Notes: a model not told the origin generated them from the sequence alone. DNA of 64,000 bases from Rhodobacteraceae bacterium M382 (GCA_025141015.1 CP081098.1:3540501-3604500); one strand, 5' to 3'; shown: positions 25,996-35,418, numbered from the stretch's first letter. Made by a program: numbers and translations.

Positions 25996-27060
25996 ATGAT
26001 TACGCACAATTTGGGCAATTTATTTGGCGGAGTGACGTTTGCAGCACTCGTGGTAGGCGCAGCCTCCGCTGAGACTGTTTTCATTCCAGAAGGTAGTGCA
26101 GATTCGATGCTGATCGTGGATGCGGCGACTGGCACCACGATCCGCCGGATCGAAGGGCTGGAGGCAGTGCACGGTTTGTCTGGTGCCCCCGGCGTGCCGG
26201 TGCTGGTGGCAGGTAGTTATACCGAGATTGAACGCACCAAAATCACCGAAATAGAGCAACCCATAGGCGTTTCTGCAGATGACCATGCCGCACACCATGC
26301 GGCTGCGCCAAAGCGTCTGGGACCAGCTGATGCCGGGCTTAGCTTGCTCAGCATTCTCGATGCGACATCCGGTGAGATATTGCGCCAGATAGAAGTTCCG
26401 GGCGCCGTGCATCACACCGCTGTGTCGCCCAATGGCCGTTTTGCCATTGCAACCCATCCTTCCGGTGACGGAATTTCAGTGGTTGACCTTGTGGATTTCG
26501 AGCTGGTCGCCTTTGTGGTGACCGGTAGTATGCCAAATTATGCGGTTTTCGGGGCCGATCCCGATATCGTTTATGTCACGAACACGGGTAACGGGACGAT
26601 CAGCGAAGTTGATCTGACCCGTGGGATCGTGCGGCGCAACTTGATTGCGGGCGAGGCGCCCGAGCACATGGTTGCCGATCCGGATGCAGGAGTACTCTAT
26701 GTCGCGGACGCTGATGTCGGGCAAGTTCTGGAACTTGATCTAACTGACGAAACCGCGCGCCGAAGCTTCGACATTGGTGGCGAAATCCATGGCCTTGGCC
26801 TGTCGGACGATCGCACCCGGCTTTTCGTTGCGGGGCGCGGAGAGAACAAGTTGGCAGCAATTGACCTGGACAGTGGCTCGGTCACAACCGTCGCTCTCAC
26901 GCCCGAACCCTATCATCTGACGACAATTCCAGGCACCGGACGGTTCTTCGTGTCTTCAAGGGCTGAGCCCATGGTCTGGATCGTCGAAGACATCAACCTG
27001 AGCGTCACCGGCGAGTTCCCAGTCAATGGCGAGGGCCACCAAATGGTAGCGACACAATGA
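25996..27060 (+). CDS. Exported YVTN-type beta-propeller protein
   Basis: A 354-residue protein with signal peptide (VVGAASA-ET) and repeated propeller blades (MLIVDAATGTTIRRIEG; GISVVDLVDFELVAFV; VLYVADADVGQVLELDL; KLAAIDLDSGSV). A loop DDHAAHHAAAPK carries several His. The YVTN/YncE group are periplasmic propellers of mostly unknown role, some copper-linked. It lies downstream of the EF-hand gene behind a terminator. Confidence 0.8.
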   Translation: MITHNLGNLFGGVTFAALVVGAASAETVFIPEGSADSMLIVDAATGTTIRRIEGLEAVHGLSGAPGVPVLVAGSYTEIERTKITEIEQPIGVSADDHAAHHAAAPKRLGPADAGLSLLSILDATSGEILRQIEVPGAVHHTAVSPNGRFAIATHPSGDGISVVDLVDFELVAFVVTGSMPNYAVFGADPDIVYVTNTGNGTISEVDLTRGIVRRNLIAGEAPEHMVADPDAGVLYVADADVGQVLELDLTDETARRSFDIGGEIHGLGLSDDRTRLFVAGRGENKLAAIDLDSGSVTTVALTPEPYHLTTIPGTGRFFVSSRAEPMVWIVEDINLSVTGEFPVNGEGHQMVATQ

Positions 27061-27129
27061 TGTTTTTGCGGCTGTGTAAACAGAACTGCAGCCTTCCGCA
27101 AAATGACTGCTGAGAAAGGGTTTGAAATC

Positions 27130-27237
27130 ATGATTATCTTCATTTTATTCGCCGCCGCAACCACACTGTTTTTCGGTGCCGCGCATTTGCTGCCGACTGT
27201 GCGACGTGTTGCAGTCGTAGCCAACCGCAGATCCTAG
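27130..27237 (+). CDS. Possible 35-residue membrane peptide
   Basis: ATG at 27130 preceded by GAAAGGG; the product MIIFILFAAATTLFFGAAHL plus a basic tail (PTVRRVAVVANRRS) is a single helix with positive C-terminus. The codon choice is compatible with the region. It could be a small accessory of the copper system or a chance frame. Confidence 0.4.
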   Translation: MIIFILFAAATTLFFGAAHLLPTVRRVAVVANRRS

Positions 27238-27351
27238 GCGCGTACGACATATACTGCCGCACGGCTTGGAGGCTGGCCTCAGGTCGGCCTCCAAGATCAG
27301 GGCGAGACTCTCAGTGACGGCGCGCCTGGGCGAATGGAAGGAACACAAACC

Positions 27352-27717
27352 ATGTTACCATTGATCTATTTTGCCACCGTTGGCGGGATGTTTTTTCTGA
27401 TCCTGCGCCTGAGTTGTGGACCCTGTGTAATGGGGCGTGCAGAAGCAGATGGTGCCATCACAAGCCATCGCCTGCCGATCATTCAGTTGGGGTGGGCGCT
27501 GAGTCTGTTTCTGGCTCTGAGCTTCATAATCTGCGTGGTCTTTGATCTGATTCTTCCGGGATATGCGATGTATGAAACCTGGGCGGGCCTTTTGCCGGGC
27601 TTTGTCTGGCTGTCGCCTGGCGCGTTCCTGCTCGGTCTCGTCGAGAGCTTTCTTTATGGCTGGTATGTCGCGTTGATCTTCGGTGGGCTCTACAACGCCG
27701 TTGCAAATCGGGAGTGA
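27352..27717 (+). CDS. DUF5676-type membrane protein
   Basis: About 121 residues from the Met at 27352 (MLPLIYFATVGGMFF). Three to four membrane segments and the motif YETWAGLLPGFVWL-x-FLLGLVESFLYGWYVALIFGG look like the DUF5676 family, which is often found beside copper P-type ATPases. N-terminal CGPC could bind metal. It precedes the P1B-ATPase gene by ~130 bases that include a copper-type promoter. Confidence 0.75.
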   Translation: MLPLIYFATVGGMFFLILRLSCGPCVMGRAEADGAITSHRLPIIQLGWALSLFLALSFIICVVFDLILPGYAMYETWAGLLPGFVWLSPGAFLLGLVESFLYGWYVALIFGGLYNAVANRE

Positions 27718-27783
27718 TTGCCATGGCCCGCATTGCCCAACCGTCGCTGCGTTTTCCCGGGACCGCCGGTCTGATTGGCAAGG

Positions 27784-27814
27784 TTGACCCTACCGTGCTG
27801 GAAGGCTGCAAACT
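27784..27814 (+). promoter_or_regulatory. CueR-type promoter upstream of the P1B-ATPase at 27848
   Basis: TTGACC (27784-27789), a 19-base spacer containing CCTACC-N5-GGAAGG, and CAAACT (27809-27814). The over-long 19-base spacer and the dyad are the mark of MerR-family copper promoters. The -10 is a weak match. It is 33 bases before the ATPase start. Confidence 0.65.
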
Positions 27815-27847
27815 CGGCGTCAAACGTAACACAAAAGGAAATCCGTG

Positions 27848-30205
27848 ATGAACAGCCACTCGCACAATGGTTCTAAGTCCATGGACACGGTTTACACTTG
27901 TCCGATGCATCCCGAGGTCCGGGCTGAGGAGCCGGGCGACTGCCCCAAATGTGGCATGCATCTGGTGCAACATGGCAAAGGGGCGACGCACACGGGCCAC
28001 GATCACCACGCGTATGCACATGCGGCACATGATGCAGGCAGCAGCGACGGCGACGGGTACGACACCGTTCCCGCGGGCCATGAAGGCGAGGTCTATACCT
28101 GCCCGATGCATGCGCAGGTGCGTCAGACGCATTCCGGTTCCTGCCCGATCTGCGGAATGGGGCTGGAGCTGGAAAGTTCGGCCATGACCGAGGCGGGACC
28201 GAACCCAGAGCTGGTCAATTTCACTCGTCGCTTCTGGGTTGGCACCGTCCTGAGCATCCCGCTTTTGATTCTAGCGATGGGCCCCTATCTGGGTCTTTCC
28301 GCGGTCCGCGAGATTTTTGGCGAACGTGGAACGCTCTGGGTCGAACTGGTGCTTGGAACGCCAGTTGTGTTCTGGTCGGGCTGGCCGTTTTTGGTGCGCG
28401 GCTGGAATTCGTTCCGGACGATGAACCTCAATATGTTCTCGCTTATCGCAATGGGCGTGATTGCCGCCTGGCTGTTCAGCGTGGTCGCAGTACTGGCGCC
28501 AGGCATATTCCCCGACGGTTTCCGAGACGCCGCGGGCAATGTCGGGGTCTATTTCGAAGCGGCTGCAGTGATCGTGACGTTGGTGCTGCTGGGCCAGGTG
28601 ATGGAACTACGCGCCCGCGAAGGCACCGGCAAGGCGATACGGGCGCTTCTGGACATGGCCGCCAAGACCGCGCGGGTGATCCGTGACGACGGGAGCGAGG
28701 CGGATATCCCGCTAGAGGATGTCCGGGTTGATGATCGCTTGCGCGTGCGCCCCGGTGACAAAGTGCCGGTCGATGGCATTGTCATCGACGGGCGCTCGTC
28801 GGTTGATGAAAGCATGATCTCGGGCGAGCCGGTGCCGGTGGAGAAAACCATCGGCGATCCGCTGACGGGGGCCACGATCAATGGCACCGGCAGCCTGATA
28901 ATGGAAGCGACGCGGGTGGGCTCTGATACCATGCTCGCCCAGATCGTCGAGATGGTGTCGAACGCGCAAAGGAGCCGTGCGCCGATTCAGAAATACGCCG
29001 ATCAGGTCGCGGGAGTTTTCGTGCCTGCGGTGATTGGCGTTGCCGTGCTGGCCTTTCTCGCCTGGGCGATATGGGGCCCGGCACCGGCTCTGTCATATGC
29101 GTTGATCTCGGCTGTGGCGGTGCTGATCATCGCCTGCCCCTGTGCCCTCGGACTGGCGACACCGATGTCGATCATGACCGCAACAGGTCGCGGCGCGCAG
29201 GCCGGTGTTCTGATCAAGAACGCCGAGGCGCTGGAGCGGTTCGAAAAGGTCGATACACTGATCGTGGACAAGACCGGCACCCTCACCGAGGGCAAGCCGC
29301 GCCTTGTTGCGGTCCTACCCGAGGCGGGGCATGACGAGTCCGAGGTGCTGCGCCTCGCGGCTTCGCTTGAGCGCGGCTCCGAGCATCCGCTGGCAGAGGC
29401 CATCGTCCGGGGTGCCGAGGAACGCGGCGTGGCACTGGCCACGGCGAGCGACTTTGAGGCCGTGACGGGTAAAGGCGTCAGGGGCGTGGTCGATGGCCGC
29501 TCAGTGGCGCTTGGCAACCTCGCGCTGCTTTCAGAAATGGGCCTTGAAGGCGGCGAGCTGACCGCCAAGGCCGACGCGCGCCGGGATGAGGGCGAAACGG
29601 TGATGTTTGTTGTGCTGGAGGGCCAGATCGAGGGCCTCGTCAGCGTTGCGGACCCGGTGAAAGTGACGACACCCGCAGCCCTTGAGGCGCTGCATGGTCT
29701 GGGTTTCCGCATCATAATGGCAACGGGCGACAACAAGCGCACGGCCAAAGCCATCGGCGCGCGCCTCGGAATCGATGAAATTCGCGCCGACGTGCTGCCC
29801 GAGAACAAGGCCCGCCTCATCCGTGAGTTGCAGGATCAGGGCCGCAAAGTGGCGATGGCGGGTGATGGCGTGAACGACGCACCGGCGCTAGCGCAGGCCG
29901 ATGTCGGTATTGCCATGGGAACAGGAGCGGATGTCGCCATTGAAAGCGCCGGTTTCACCCTGATAGGAGGCAACCTTGACGGTATCGTGCGCGCCCGTCG
30001 TTTGAGCCGCGCCACCATGAACAACATCCGCCAGAACCTGTTCTTCGCGCTGATCTACAACGCCCTGGGCGTGCCTGTCGCAGCAGGCCTCCTCTATCCG
30101 TTCCTCGGCATCCTGATTAGCCCGATGTTCGCGGCCTTCGCCATGAGCGCCTCGTCGATCTCTGTTGTGCTCAATGCACTTCGGCTGCGCCGGGCCAAAA
30201 TCTGA
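27848..30205 (+). CDS. Cu(I)-exporting P1B-type ATPase with two heavy-metal-binding domains
   Basis: 785 residues from ATG 27848 (a GTG lies one codon earlier). Two N-terminal YTCPMHxxVR...CPxCGM domains with a His-rich linker replace the usual HMA domains. The core has the CPC metal motif (430-432, IACPCALG), DKTGT phosphorylation site, and [10 protein letters not shown]. Near the end [18 protein letters not shown] and [15 protein letters not shown] carry the Asn/Tyr and Met/Ser residues of the Cu(I) P1B-1 class. It pumps cytosolic Cu(I) to the periplasm. It heads an operon with DUF2933, a methyltransferase-like protein and an APC permease. Confidence 0.95.
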   Translation: MNSHSHNGSKSMDTVYTCPMHPEVRAEEPGDCPKCGMHLVQHGKGATHTGHDHHAYAHAAHDAGSSDGDGYDTVPAGHEGEVYTCPMHAQVRQTHSGSCPICGMGLELESSAMTEAGPNPELVNFTRRFWVGTVLSIPLLILAMGPYLGLSAVREIFGERGTLWVELVLGTPVVFWSGWPFLVRGWNSFRTMNLNMFSLIAMGVIAAWLFSVVAVLAPGIFPDGFRDAAGNVGVYFEAAAVIVTLVLLGQVMELRAREGTGKAIRALLDMAAKTARVIRDDGSEADIPLEDVRVDDRLRVRPGDKVPVDGIVIDGRSSVDESMISGEPVPVEKTIGDPLTGATINGTGSLIMEATRVGSDTMLAQIVEMVSNAQRSRAPIQKYADQVAGVFVPAVIGVAVLAFLAWAIWGPAPALSYALISAVAVLIIACPCALGLATPMSIMTATGRGAQAGVLIKNAEALERFEKVDTLIVDKTGTLTEGKPRLVAVLPEAGHDESEVLRLAASLERGSEHPLAEAIVRGAEERGVALATASDFEAVTGKGVRGVVDGRSVALGNLALLSEMGLEGGELTAKADARRDEGETVMFVVLEGQIEGLVSVADPVKVTTPAALEALHGLGFRIIMATGDNKRTAKAIGARLGIDEIRADVLPENKARLIRELQDQGRKVAMAGDGVNDAPALAQADVGIAMGTGADVAIESAGFTLIGGNLDGIVRARRLSRATMNNIRQNLFFALIYNALGVPVAAGLLYPFLGILISPMFAAFAMSASSISVVLNALRLRRAKI

Positions 30206-30221
30206 TGTAAGGATATGAAAA

Positions 30222-30476
30222 ATGAAAAAAGTAACGCCTTTCACCGACACGAACGAGACCACAGAACCGGGCAAAAAGAGCTTCTGGCGATCGCGCACTG
30301 GGGTATACCTGATCATCGCTTTTCTGCTCGGTGGATTGCTTTTGGGTTACGAACACAAGGTTCACATCTTCGCCAGCAGCTGGATATTTTATCTGCCGCT
30401 TCTGATCTGCGTCGGAATGCATTTCTTCATGCATGGTGGACACGGAGGGCACGGTTCGGGTGGTGACAAGTCGTGA
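30222..30476 (+). CDS. DUF2933-type small membrane protein
   Basis: An 84-residue protein: two membrane helices (~27-45 and ~52-68) and a His/Gly tail, MHFFMHGGHGGHGSGGDKS. It resembles the DUF2933 family, a regular companion of heavy-metal ATPases; function unknown, metal binding likely from the tail. Its TGA overlaps the GTG start of the next gene. Confidence 0.8.
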   Translation: MKKVTPFTDTNETTEPGKKSFWRSRTGVYLIIAFLLGGLLLGYEHKVHIFASSWIFYLPLLICVGMHFFMHGGHGGHGSGGDKS

Positions 30477-31135
30477 CCGATCCGGGGTCTTCTTATGGTC
30501 TGTGGCTGCTTGTTTTCGTTAATTCAGCAGTTTTCATCCTGTTCGCTTTCAGCTTTTTCAAACCACAGACCACCCGTGATTGGCGCAGCTTCGGTGCGTT
30601 CAGTGCGTTTCTTGTGGCGCTCTTCACAGAGATGTACGGCTTTCCGTTGACGATTTACTTTCTGTCGGGCTGGCTGCAATCGACTTGGCCTGACATTGAC
30701 TGGTTCGCCCACGACAGCGGGCATTTGCCTGAGATGATGTTCGGCTGGACCGCAAATCCGCATTTCGGGCCGTTTCATCTGCTCAGCTTCGTGCTGATCG
30801 GCGGTGGATTCTGGCTGATCTCGGTGGCCTGGCACCACCTTTGGGCGGCGCAGCGGCGGGATCGGCTGGCTGTAACCGGGCCCTATGCTCGAATCCGCCA
30901 CCCCCAATATGTGGGCTTTATCCTTATCATGCTGGGTTTCCTCGTGCAGTGGCCGAAGCTGTTAACTCTAGCAATGTTTCCCGTGTTGGTCTGGATGTAT
31001 GTCCATCTCGCGCGCAGCGAGGAAGCGGACACCCAAGCGCGGTTCGAGGCAGATTATGACTTGTACGCGAAGCAGGTTCCGGCATTCATCCCCGTTTCCT
31101 TCGCGACCCGAGCCGGAAATAGTGAAACGCTGTAG
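30473..31135 (+). CDS. Isoprenylcysteine methyltransferase-like membrane protein
   Basis: 220 residues, GTG start at 30473 overlapping the previous stop. About five membrane segments and the C-terminal motif GPYARIRHPQYVGFILIMLG with a following ARSEE, as in the ICMT/phospholipid methyltransferase group. Bacterial members in metal-resistance operons have no settled substrate. Its coupling to DUF2933 ties it to copper export. Confidence 0.82.
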   Translation: MTDPGSSYGLWLLVFVNSAVFILFAFSFFKPQTTRDWRSFGAFSAFLVALFTEMYGFPLTIYFLSGWLQSTWPDIDWFAHDSGHLPEMMFGWTANPHFGPFHLLSFVLIGGGFWLISVAWHHLWAAQRRDRLAVTGPYARIRHPQYVGFILIMLGFLVQWPKLLTLAMFPVLVWMYVHLARSEEADTQARFEADYDLYAKQVPAFIPVSFATRAGNSETL

Positions 31136-31166
31136 GCAAGAAACCACTAGTATTTAGGATGTCGGA

Positions 31167-32492
31167 ATGAAACGCGAACACCAGAGCGAATCTTACGAGA
31201 AAGGCTCGATTGGCCTCGGCAGTGCGGTGGCGATGGGCACCGGAGTGATGATTGGCGCAGGTATCTTTGCGCTAACCGGGCAGATCGCACAACTGGCCGG
31301 GACGCTGTTTCCACTGGCTTTTATTGCAGGTGCGGTCGTCACCGGGTTCAGTGCCTATAGCTACATCAAGATGTCGAATGCCTGGCCATCCGCGGGCGGT
31401 ATCGCGATGATCCTGGAAAAAGCCTATGGGCCGGGGGCGATTGCTGCCGGTGCCGCTCTTTTGATGGCGCTGTCGATGGTAATTGCCGAAAGCCTCGTGG
31501 CACGGACTTTTGCCACATATGTGCTGCGCCCCTTCGATATAACAGGCGGACCTCTGGTGCCGTTACTCGCGGTTAGCGTGATCCTGTTTGCCTATCTGAT
31601 CAACCTCGCCGGAAATCGTTCAGTCGGAGTTTTTTCGTTGATACTGGCTGCGGCCAAGATCGGTGGCATCGCGATTTTCGGGATCGCGGCGATCTGGGCG
31701 AGCGGGTTTCAGTTCGCGGCGACAAGCGAGTCCTCCGGGGCATTCGATGCGACCGGCTTTATCGCCTCTGTCGCGTTCGCGATTCTTGCCTTCAAGGGAT
31801 TTACCACCATCACCAACAGCGGCGCTGAGGTCACTGACCCGCATCGCAATGTGGGTCGGGCGATTATGATCTCAATCGCGATTTGTGTTGTCATCTATCT
31901 GTTGGTTGCCTTCGCTGTCAGTTCAAGCCTGACAATTGACGAGATCGTGGCGGCGCGCGACTATTCACTGGCCGAAGCCGCCGCGCCCGCATTTGGCCAG
32001 GTCGGGTTTTACGCCACCGTCCTCCTGGCCGCCGCTGCCACGGTCTCGGGCGTGTTGGCCAGCGTCTTTGCGGTGTCCCGTATGCTGGCGATGTTGACGG
32101 ATATGAAGATGATTCCACATCGCCATTTTGGCATGTCGGGACCGATCCAGAAGCATACGCTGGTCTATACAGTGGTGATTGCATCGACTCTTGCGGTGTT
32201 CTTCGATCTCAGCCGAATTGCGTCACTTGGCGCGTTTTTCTACCTCGTCATGGACATGATTGTGCAGTGGGGAGTCTTCCGTTTCATGCGACACGAGATC
32301 AAGGCTGCGGGGCCGGTATTGCTTCTGGCGCTCGGTTTCGATGCAGTGGTGCTGGTGGCATTTACATTGATGAAACTTCAGAGCGACCCGGGGATTGTGC
32401 TTTACGCGACCATAGGCATCGGTGCAGTCTTCGCTTATGAGCGGGTCTACCTGTCACACTGGCTGGCGCCAAAGAGCGGCCACAGCCACTGA
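31167..32492 (+). CDS. APC-superfamily permease
   Basis: A 441-residue transporter with about 12 membrane segments. The N-terminal GTGVMIGAGIFALTGQ motif is the first, broken helix of amino-acid/polyamine permeases, and FAILAFKGFTTITNSGAEVTDP lies in helix 6-loop as in the family. Substrate unknown. It lies 31 bases after the methyltransferase-like gene and may be co-transcribed. Confidence 0.87.
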   Translation: MKREHQSESYEKGSIGLGSAVAMGTGVMIGAGIFALTGQIAQLAGTLFPLAFIAGAVVTGFSAYSYIKMSNAWPSAGGIAMILEKAYGPGAIAAGAALLMALSMVIAESLVARTFATYVLRPFDITGGPLVPLLAVSVILFAYLINLAGNRSVGVFSLILAAAKIGGIAIFGIAAIWASGFQFAATSESSGAFDATGFIASVAFAILAFKGFTTITNSGAEVTDPHRNVGRAIMISIAICVVIYLLVAFAVSSSLTIDEIVAARDYSLAEAAAPAFGQVGFYATVLLAAAATVSGVLASVFAVSRMLAMLTDMKMIPHRHFGMSGPIQKHTLVYTVVIASTLAVFFDLSRIASLGAFFYLVMDMIVQWGVFRFMRHEIKAAGPVLLLALGFDAVVLVAFTLMKLQSDPGIVLYATIGIGAVFAYERVYLSHWLAPKSGHSH

Positions 32493-32639
32493 TGCAGCGC
32501 AGGGTGTTCACTGACCGTAGGCTATGATGGAGCGGATTTCCTTATTATGGCATCGCGTTGTCTTAGAGTCTGATTCAAAACTAACCGAATGTTTTCAGGT
32601 TCTTGCGAGCAAGCGGATGATGCGCCTGATATGGGCAAT

Positions 32640-33181
32640 GGGGTCACGGCGGCCAGGCAGCCCACAAAGCTCATGGCGACCGGAGTGGTATGGGCCAGGG
32701 TGGGATGGGCCACGGGCAGCATGGGATGGCAGGCGGCCAGAGTGGCCAAGGGATGATGGACCCGCAGATGATGCAGATGATGATGCGCATGCACGGCCAG
32801 ATGATGGGCGGCGGCGGTATGATGGGCGGCATGATGGACAATCCCATGTTCAAGTCCTTTGATACGGATGGGGATGGCCGCGTCAGCCCCGAAGAAATGC
32901 GCGCGGGTCAGAAGGCCAAGCTCGAGCGATTTGATGAAAACAGTGACGGCAGCCTGTCGCTGGACGAATTCGAAGCCCTGCACAGCGCAGCCATCCGCGA
33001 AATGATGGTCGATAAGTTCCAGAAGCTGGACAATGACGGCGACGGACAGGTGACCTCCGAGGAAATGGCCGCCCCTGCCAGGAAAATGGAACGCATGCAA
33101 AAGATGCGGGCTCAATCCGGCCAAAAGCACCCAGGTGCCATGATGGGCGGCGACACCGAGACGAGTGAAGAAAACAACTGA
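32640..33181 (+). pseudogene. 5'-truncated second copy of the EF-hand gene
   Basis: Nearly identical to 25308-25849 but without the start codon and signal peptide, which are replaced by unrelated sequence. The first in-frame Met (32690, MGQGGMGHGQHG) would give a 163-residue protein that could not be exported; all three EF loops are intact. It is therefore probably non-functional as a periplasmic protein. The opposite possibility, a cytoplasmic copper/calcium binder, is less likely. Confidence 0.75.
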
Positions 33182-33241
33182 GTGTTGTTGGGGTGGGTAG
33201 GTCCCGCGCCCCCGCATCCCTAAACCGGAAAGGATAGTTCG

Positions 33242-33370
33242 ATGATGGGGTTTGGAATGCTACTTCTGACGTTGCTGGCAATTTTGACGCTTGTTGCGAT
33301 AGTCAAATACCTGAACAATTCAAACCAGACATATTACGACAGGAGACATGAGCATGAGCTACACCATTAA
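33242..33370 (+). CDS. 42-residue membrane peptide with His-rich tail
   Basis: ATG at 33242 behind AAAGGA. The product begins MMGFGMLLLTLLAILTLVAI and ends YYDRRHEHELHH: one membrane helix plus a His cluster. It overlaps the start of the DUF302 gene by 17 bases in another frame, suggesting coupling. It may be a small metal-binding accessory. Confidence 0.55.
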   Translation: MMGFGMLLLTLLAILTLVAIVKYLNNSNQTYYDRRHEHELHH

Positions 33371-33740
33371 CCGCCTTATCGCGGATGCCGATTTTGAAGA
33401 AGTCGATGCGCGCGTTCGTAAGGCGTTGGGCGATCACGGCTTTGGCGTACTGACGGAAATTGACGTCAAAGCGACAATGAAAAAGAAGATCGACGTTGAT
33501 ATGGATCCGTACCGAATTCTTGGGGCGTGTAACCCGAACATGGCGTACCAGGCCATCGGGATGGAACCGCGGGTCGGTGCGATGCTGCCCTGCAACGTGA
33601 TCCTGCGCGCCGTTGATGGCGGTGTCGAAGTCAGCGCCATTGATCCGGTCGCTTCGATGCAGGCAATCGACAATGACGAACTGCATTCTGTCGCAGGTCA
33701 GGTGCGCGACATGCTGGCCGAGGCCGTCGCGGGCGCATGA
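33354..33740 (+). CDS. DUF302-family protein
   Basis: 128 residues from ATG 33354, chosen because AGGAG then stands 8 bases upstream; the ATG at 33348 is too close. The motif YRILGACNPNMAYQAIGMEPRVGAMLPCNVILR is the DUF302 core, with two Cys that could bind metal. DUF302 proteins often sit in copper and sulfur-oxidation loci. No signal peptide. Its TGA overlaps the next start (ATGA). Confidence 0.88.
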   Translation: MSYTINRLIADADFEEVDARVRKALGDHGFGVLTEIDVKATMKKKIDVDMDPYRILGACNPNMAYQAIGMEPRVGAMLPCNVILRAVDGGVEVSAIDPVASMQAIDNDELHSVAGQVRDMLAEAVAGA

Positions 33741-34399
33741 TCGGCCAGCGCCTGTTCCGCCGCACGGTTCTGATAACTGCCGTGCTCGCAGGTTCGGGAG
33801 CCTTTCTTTGGTGGTGGTATTTTGGACAGCACGAGGGCTTGTTGACCCGTGGCGGGGTCGAACAACTTGTAGGACATCTGGGGCGTTGGGGCCCGGCGCT
33901 GATCATTGGGTTGATGACGCTGGCGGTGGTTGCAAGCCCGATCCCCAGCGCGCCAATAGCCCTTGCCTCCGGGGCCGTTTATGGGCACTTCTCAGGCACG
34001 ATCTATGTGCTTATCGGAGCGGAGCTCGGGGCGTTGATCGCCTTCACTTTGGGTCGCGCCTTGGGGCGGGAAACGCTCCAACGCTGGTTCAGCACCCGGA
34101 TCGACGCCGGGCTTCTGGGATCGCAGAACGCCCTGATGCTGATGGTTTTCGTCAGTCGGCTTCTCCCTTTCGTCTCCTTTGATTTAGTGAGCTATGCCGC
34201 TGGCCTCAGCTGCTTGCAATTTTGGCGCTTTGCAGTGGCAACACTGGCCGGAATTATTCCCGCAAGCTTTTTCCTGGCCCATCTGGGAGGCGAGGCCGCA
34301 GCCGGGAACGCAAAGGGGGCGATCCTGACAGCTCTCATTCTTGGTTTGGCAACCGGTATTCCGCTGCTGTGGATCGCCATCCGCCCGGCACGGGGCTGA
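33737..34399 (+). CDS. TVP38/TMEM64 (VTT-domain) membrane protein
   Basis: 220 residues with a SPIPSAPIALASGAVYG re-entrant motif, an FTLGRALGR-type loop and SRLLPFVSFDLVSYAAGLS, typical of the DedA/VTT fold. Members are membrane proteins linked to lipid or metal (selenite, mercury) handling. It is coupled to DUF302 by a four-base overlap. Confidence 0.87.
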   Translation: MIGQRLFRRTVLITAVLAGSGAFLWWWYFGQHEGLLTRGGVEQLVGHLGRWGPALIIGLMTLAVVASPIPSAPIALASGAVYGHFSGTIYVLIGAELGALIAFTLGRALGRETLQRWFSTRIDAGLLGSQNALMLMVFVSRLLPFVSFDLVSYAAGLSCLQFWRFAVATLAGIIPASFFLAHLGGEAAAGNAKGAILTALILGLATGIPLLWIAIRPARG

Positions 34400-34690
34400 T
34401 CAGGGACACGATCAGACCGCAATCTGGGTCACAGATCCATTCCTTTCCCGAATAAGTCTTCACGAAATCCACCAAAAGCATCGTGAACCACCCTATGTTG
34501 TTCCATGTGTCCTTCCGTGTGAAGTCATCATGTCGCTCTCGATCAATTAGTTGTTTTGTTTGAATATTTAATCGTGATCTGCCACCTTCAGCCAATCTCT
34601 GGGTCGCTATTTTCCTACACGAAATCCCAGCTGCTCCAGAGCTGGTAAGACAAACTGGAAATTCTCACTGTTTTGTTATCAAGAAACCGT
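34400..34690. other. Intergenic stretch before the L,D-transpeptidase operon
   Basis: No credible gene. It leads into the copper-type promoter at 34691 and appears AT-richer than its flanks. A short inverted match around CCAGCTGCTCCAGAGCTGG (34628-34646) is the only other structure seen. Confidence 0.5.
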
Positions 34691-34721
34691 TTGACCTTCC
34701 CGCGCAGGAAGCTGGTTTAAA
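34691..34721 (+). promoter_or_regulatory. CueR-type promoter of the L,D-transpeptidase operon
   Basis: TTGACC (34691-34696), a 19-base spacer with the dyad ACCTTCC-N6-GGAAGCT, and TTTAAA (34716-34721). The long spacer and dyad match copper-responsive MerR promoters, and the cueR gene lies 9 kb away in the same island. It is 43 bases before the transpeptidase ATG. Confidence 0.8.
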
Positions 34722-34764
34722 ACCGCAAAAGTCGGCAACCCGATATTTCTGGAGGCAGAGGGCG

Positions 34765-35367
34765 ATGAAAACGTTCGACAAAACTACGAGTCGGCGGCAG
34801 TTTCTTATTGGTGGGGCAACTACGGGTCTGATTGGTTTGGCGACGCCAGGTGTTTTGCGCGCGCAGCAAATTCAGCTCCCTGAGCCGGAGGAAGAAGCAC
34901 CTGTACGCCGGAACGTATCATCCTTTCGTGCTGAGAGTTGGCAGGATCATTTCGATACGCTTAAAGGCGGGGTGATTTTGTCTGATACAACGTCAAAAAT
35001 GCTCCAGTTCTGGTCGGAAGACGAAAGCGTCTACAAGGTTTTCCCAACCAGCGTTCCCTTGTCCGAAGATCTGACCCGGCTTGGGTATACCAAGATTATT
35101 CGCAAAGTGGATGGACCCAGCTGGGCCCCCACGCCGTCGATGAAGAAGCGCAACCCTGAATGGCCGGATTTTGTAGGTCCCGGGCCGGAAAATCCGCTGG
35201 GGACGCATGCCCTTTACCTGTCCTGGCAGTATTACCGAATCCATGGAACCAACGATACGCGCAAAATTGGGCGCAAGTCGTCCAACGGGTGTATCGGGCT
35301 TTACAATGAACAAATCGCTGAACTGTTTGCGCTGACCAAGGTCGGGACGCAGGTGAAACTAATCTGA
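34765..35367 (+). CDS. Tat-exported L,D-transpeptidase
   Basis: 200 residues. Twin-arginine signal (SRRQFLIGGATTG, cut after LRAQ-like site). YkuD catalytic motif complete: HGTND (His160) and SSNGCIGL (Ser173, Gly175, Cys176). It would make 3-3 peptidoglycan cross-links or attach proteins to the wall. A Tat signal is unusual for this family. It is the first gene behind a CueR-type promoter, so its expression should rise with copper. Confidence 0.88.
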   Translation: MKTFDKTTSRRQFLIGGATTGLIGLATPGVLRAQQIQLPEPEEEAPVRRNVSSFRAESWQDHFDTLKGGVILSDTTSKMLQFWSEDESVYKVFPTSVPLSEDLTRLGYTKIIRKVDGPSWAPTPSMKKRNPEWPDFVGPGPENPLGTHALYLSWQYYRIHGTNDTRKIGRKSSNGCIGLYNEQIAELFALTKVGTQVKLI

Positions 35368-35418
35368 CCCGGCGCTGCCAGTGACTAGCGGCCAGCCAAC
35401 TTGAGAGAGCAGACAAGA

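Noticed and set aside
27723-27848. A 41-codon frame ending TGATG at the ATPase start.
   Set aside because: It contains the copper-type promoter within its coding part and has no membrane, signal or known motif, so chance is more likely.
32690-33181. Second EF-hand copy as a functional exported gene.
   Set aside because: It lacks start region and signal peptide; kept as a truncated copy instead.
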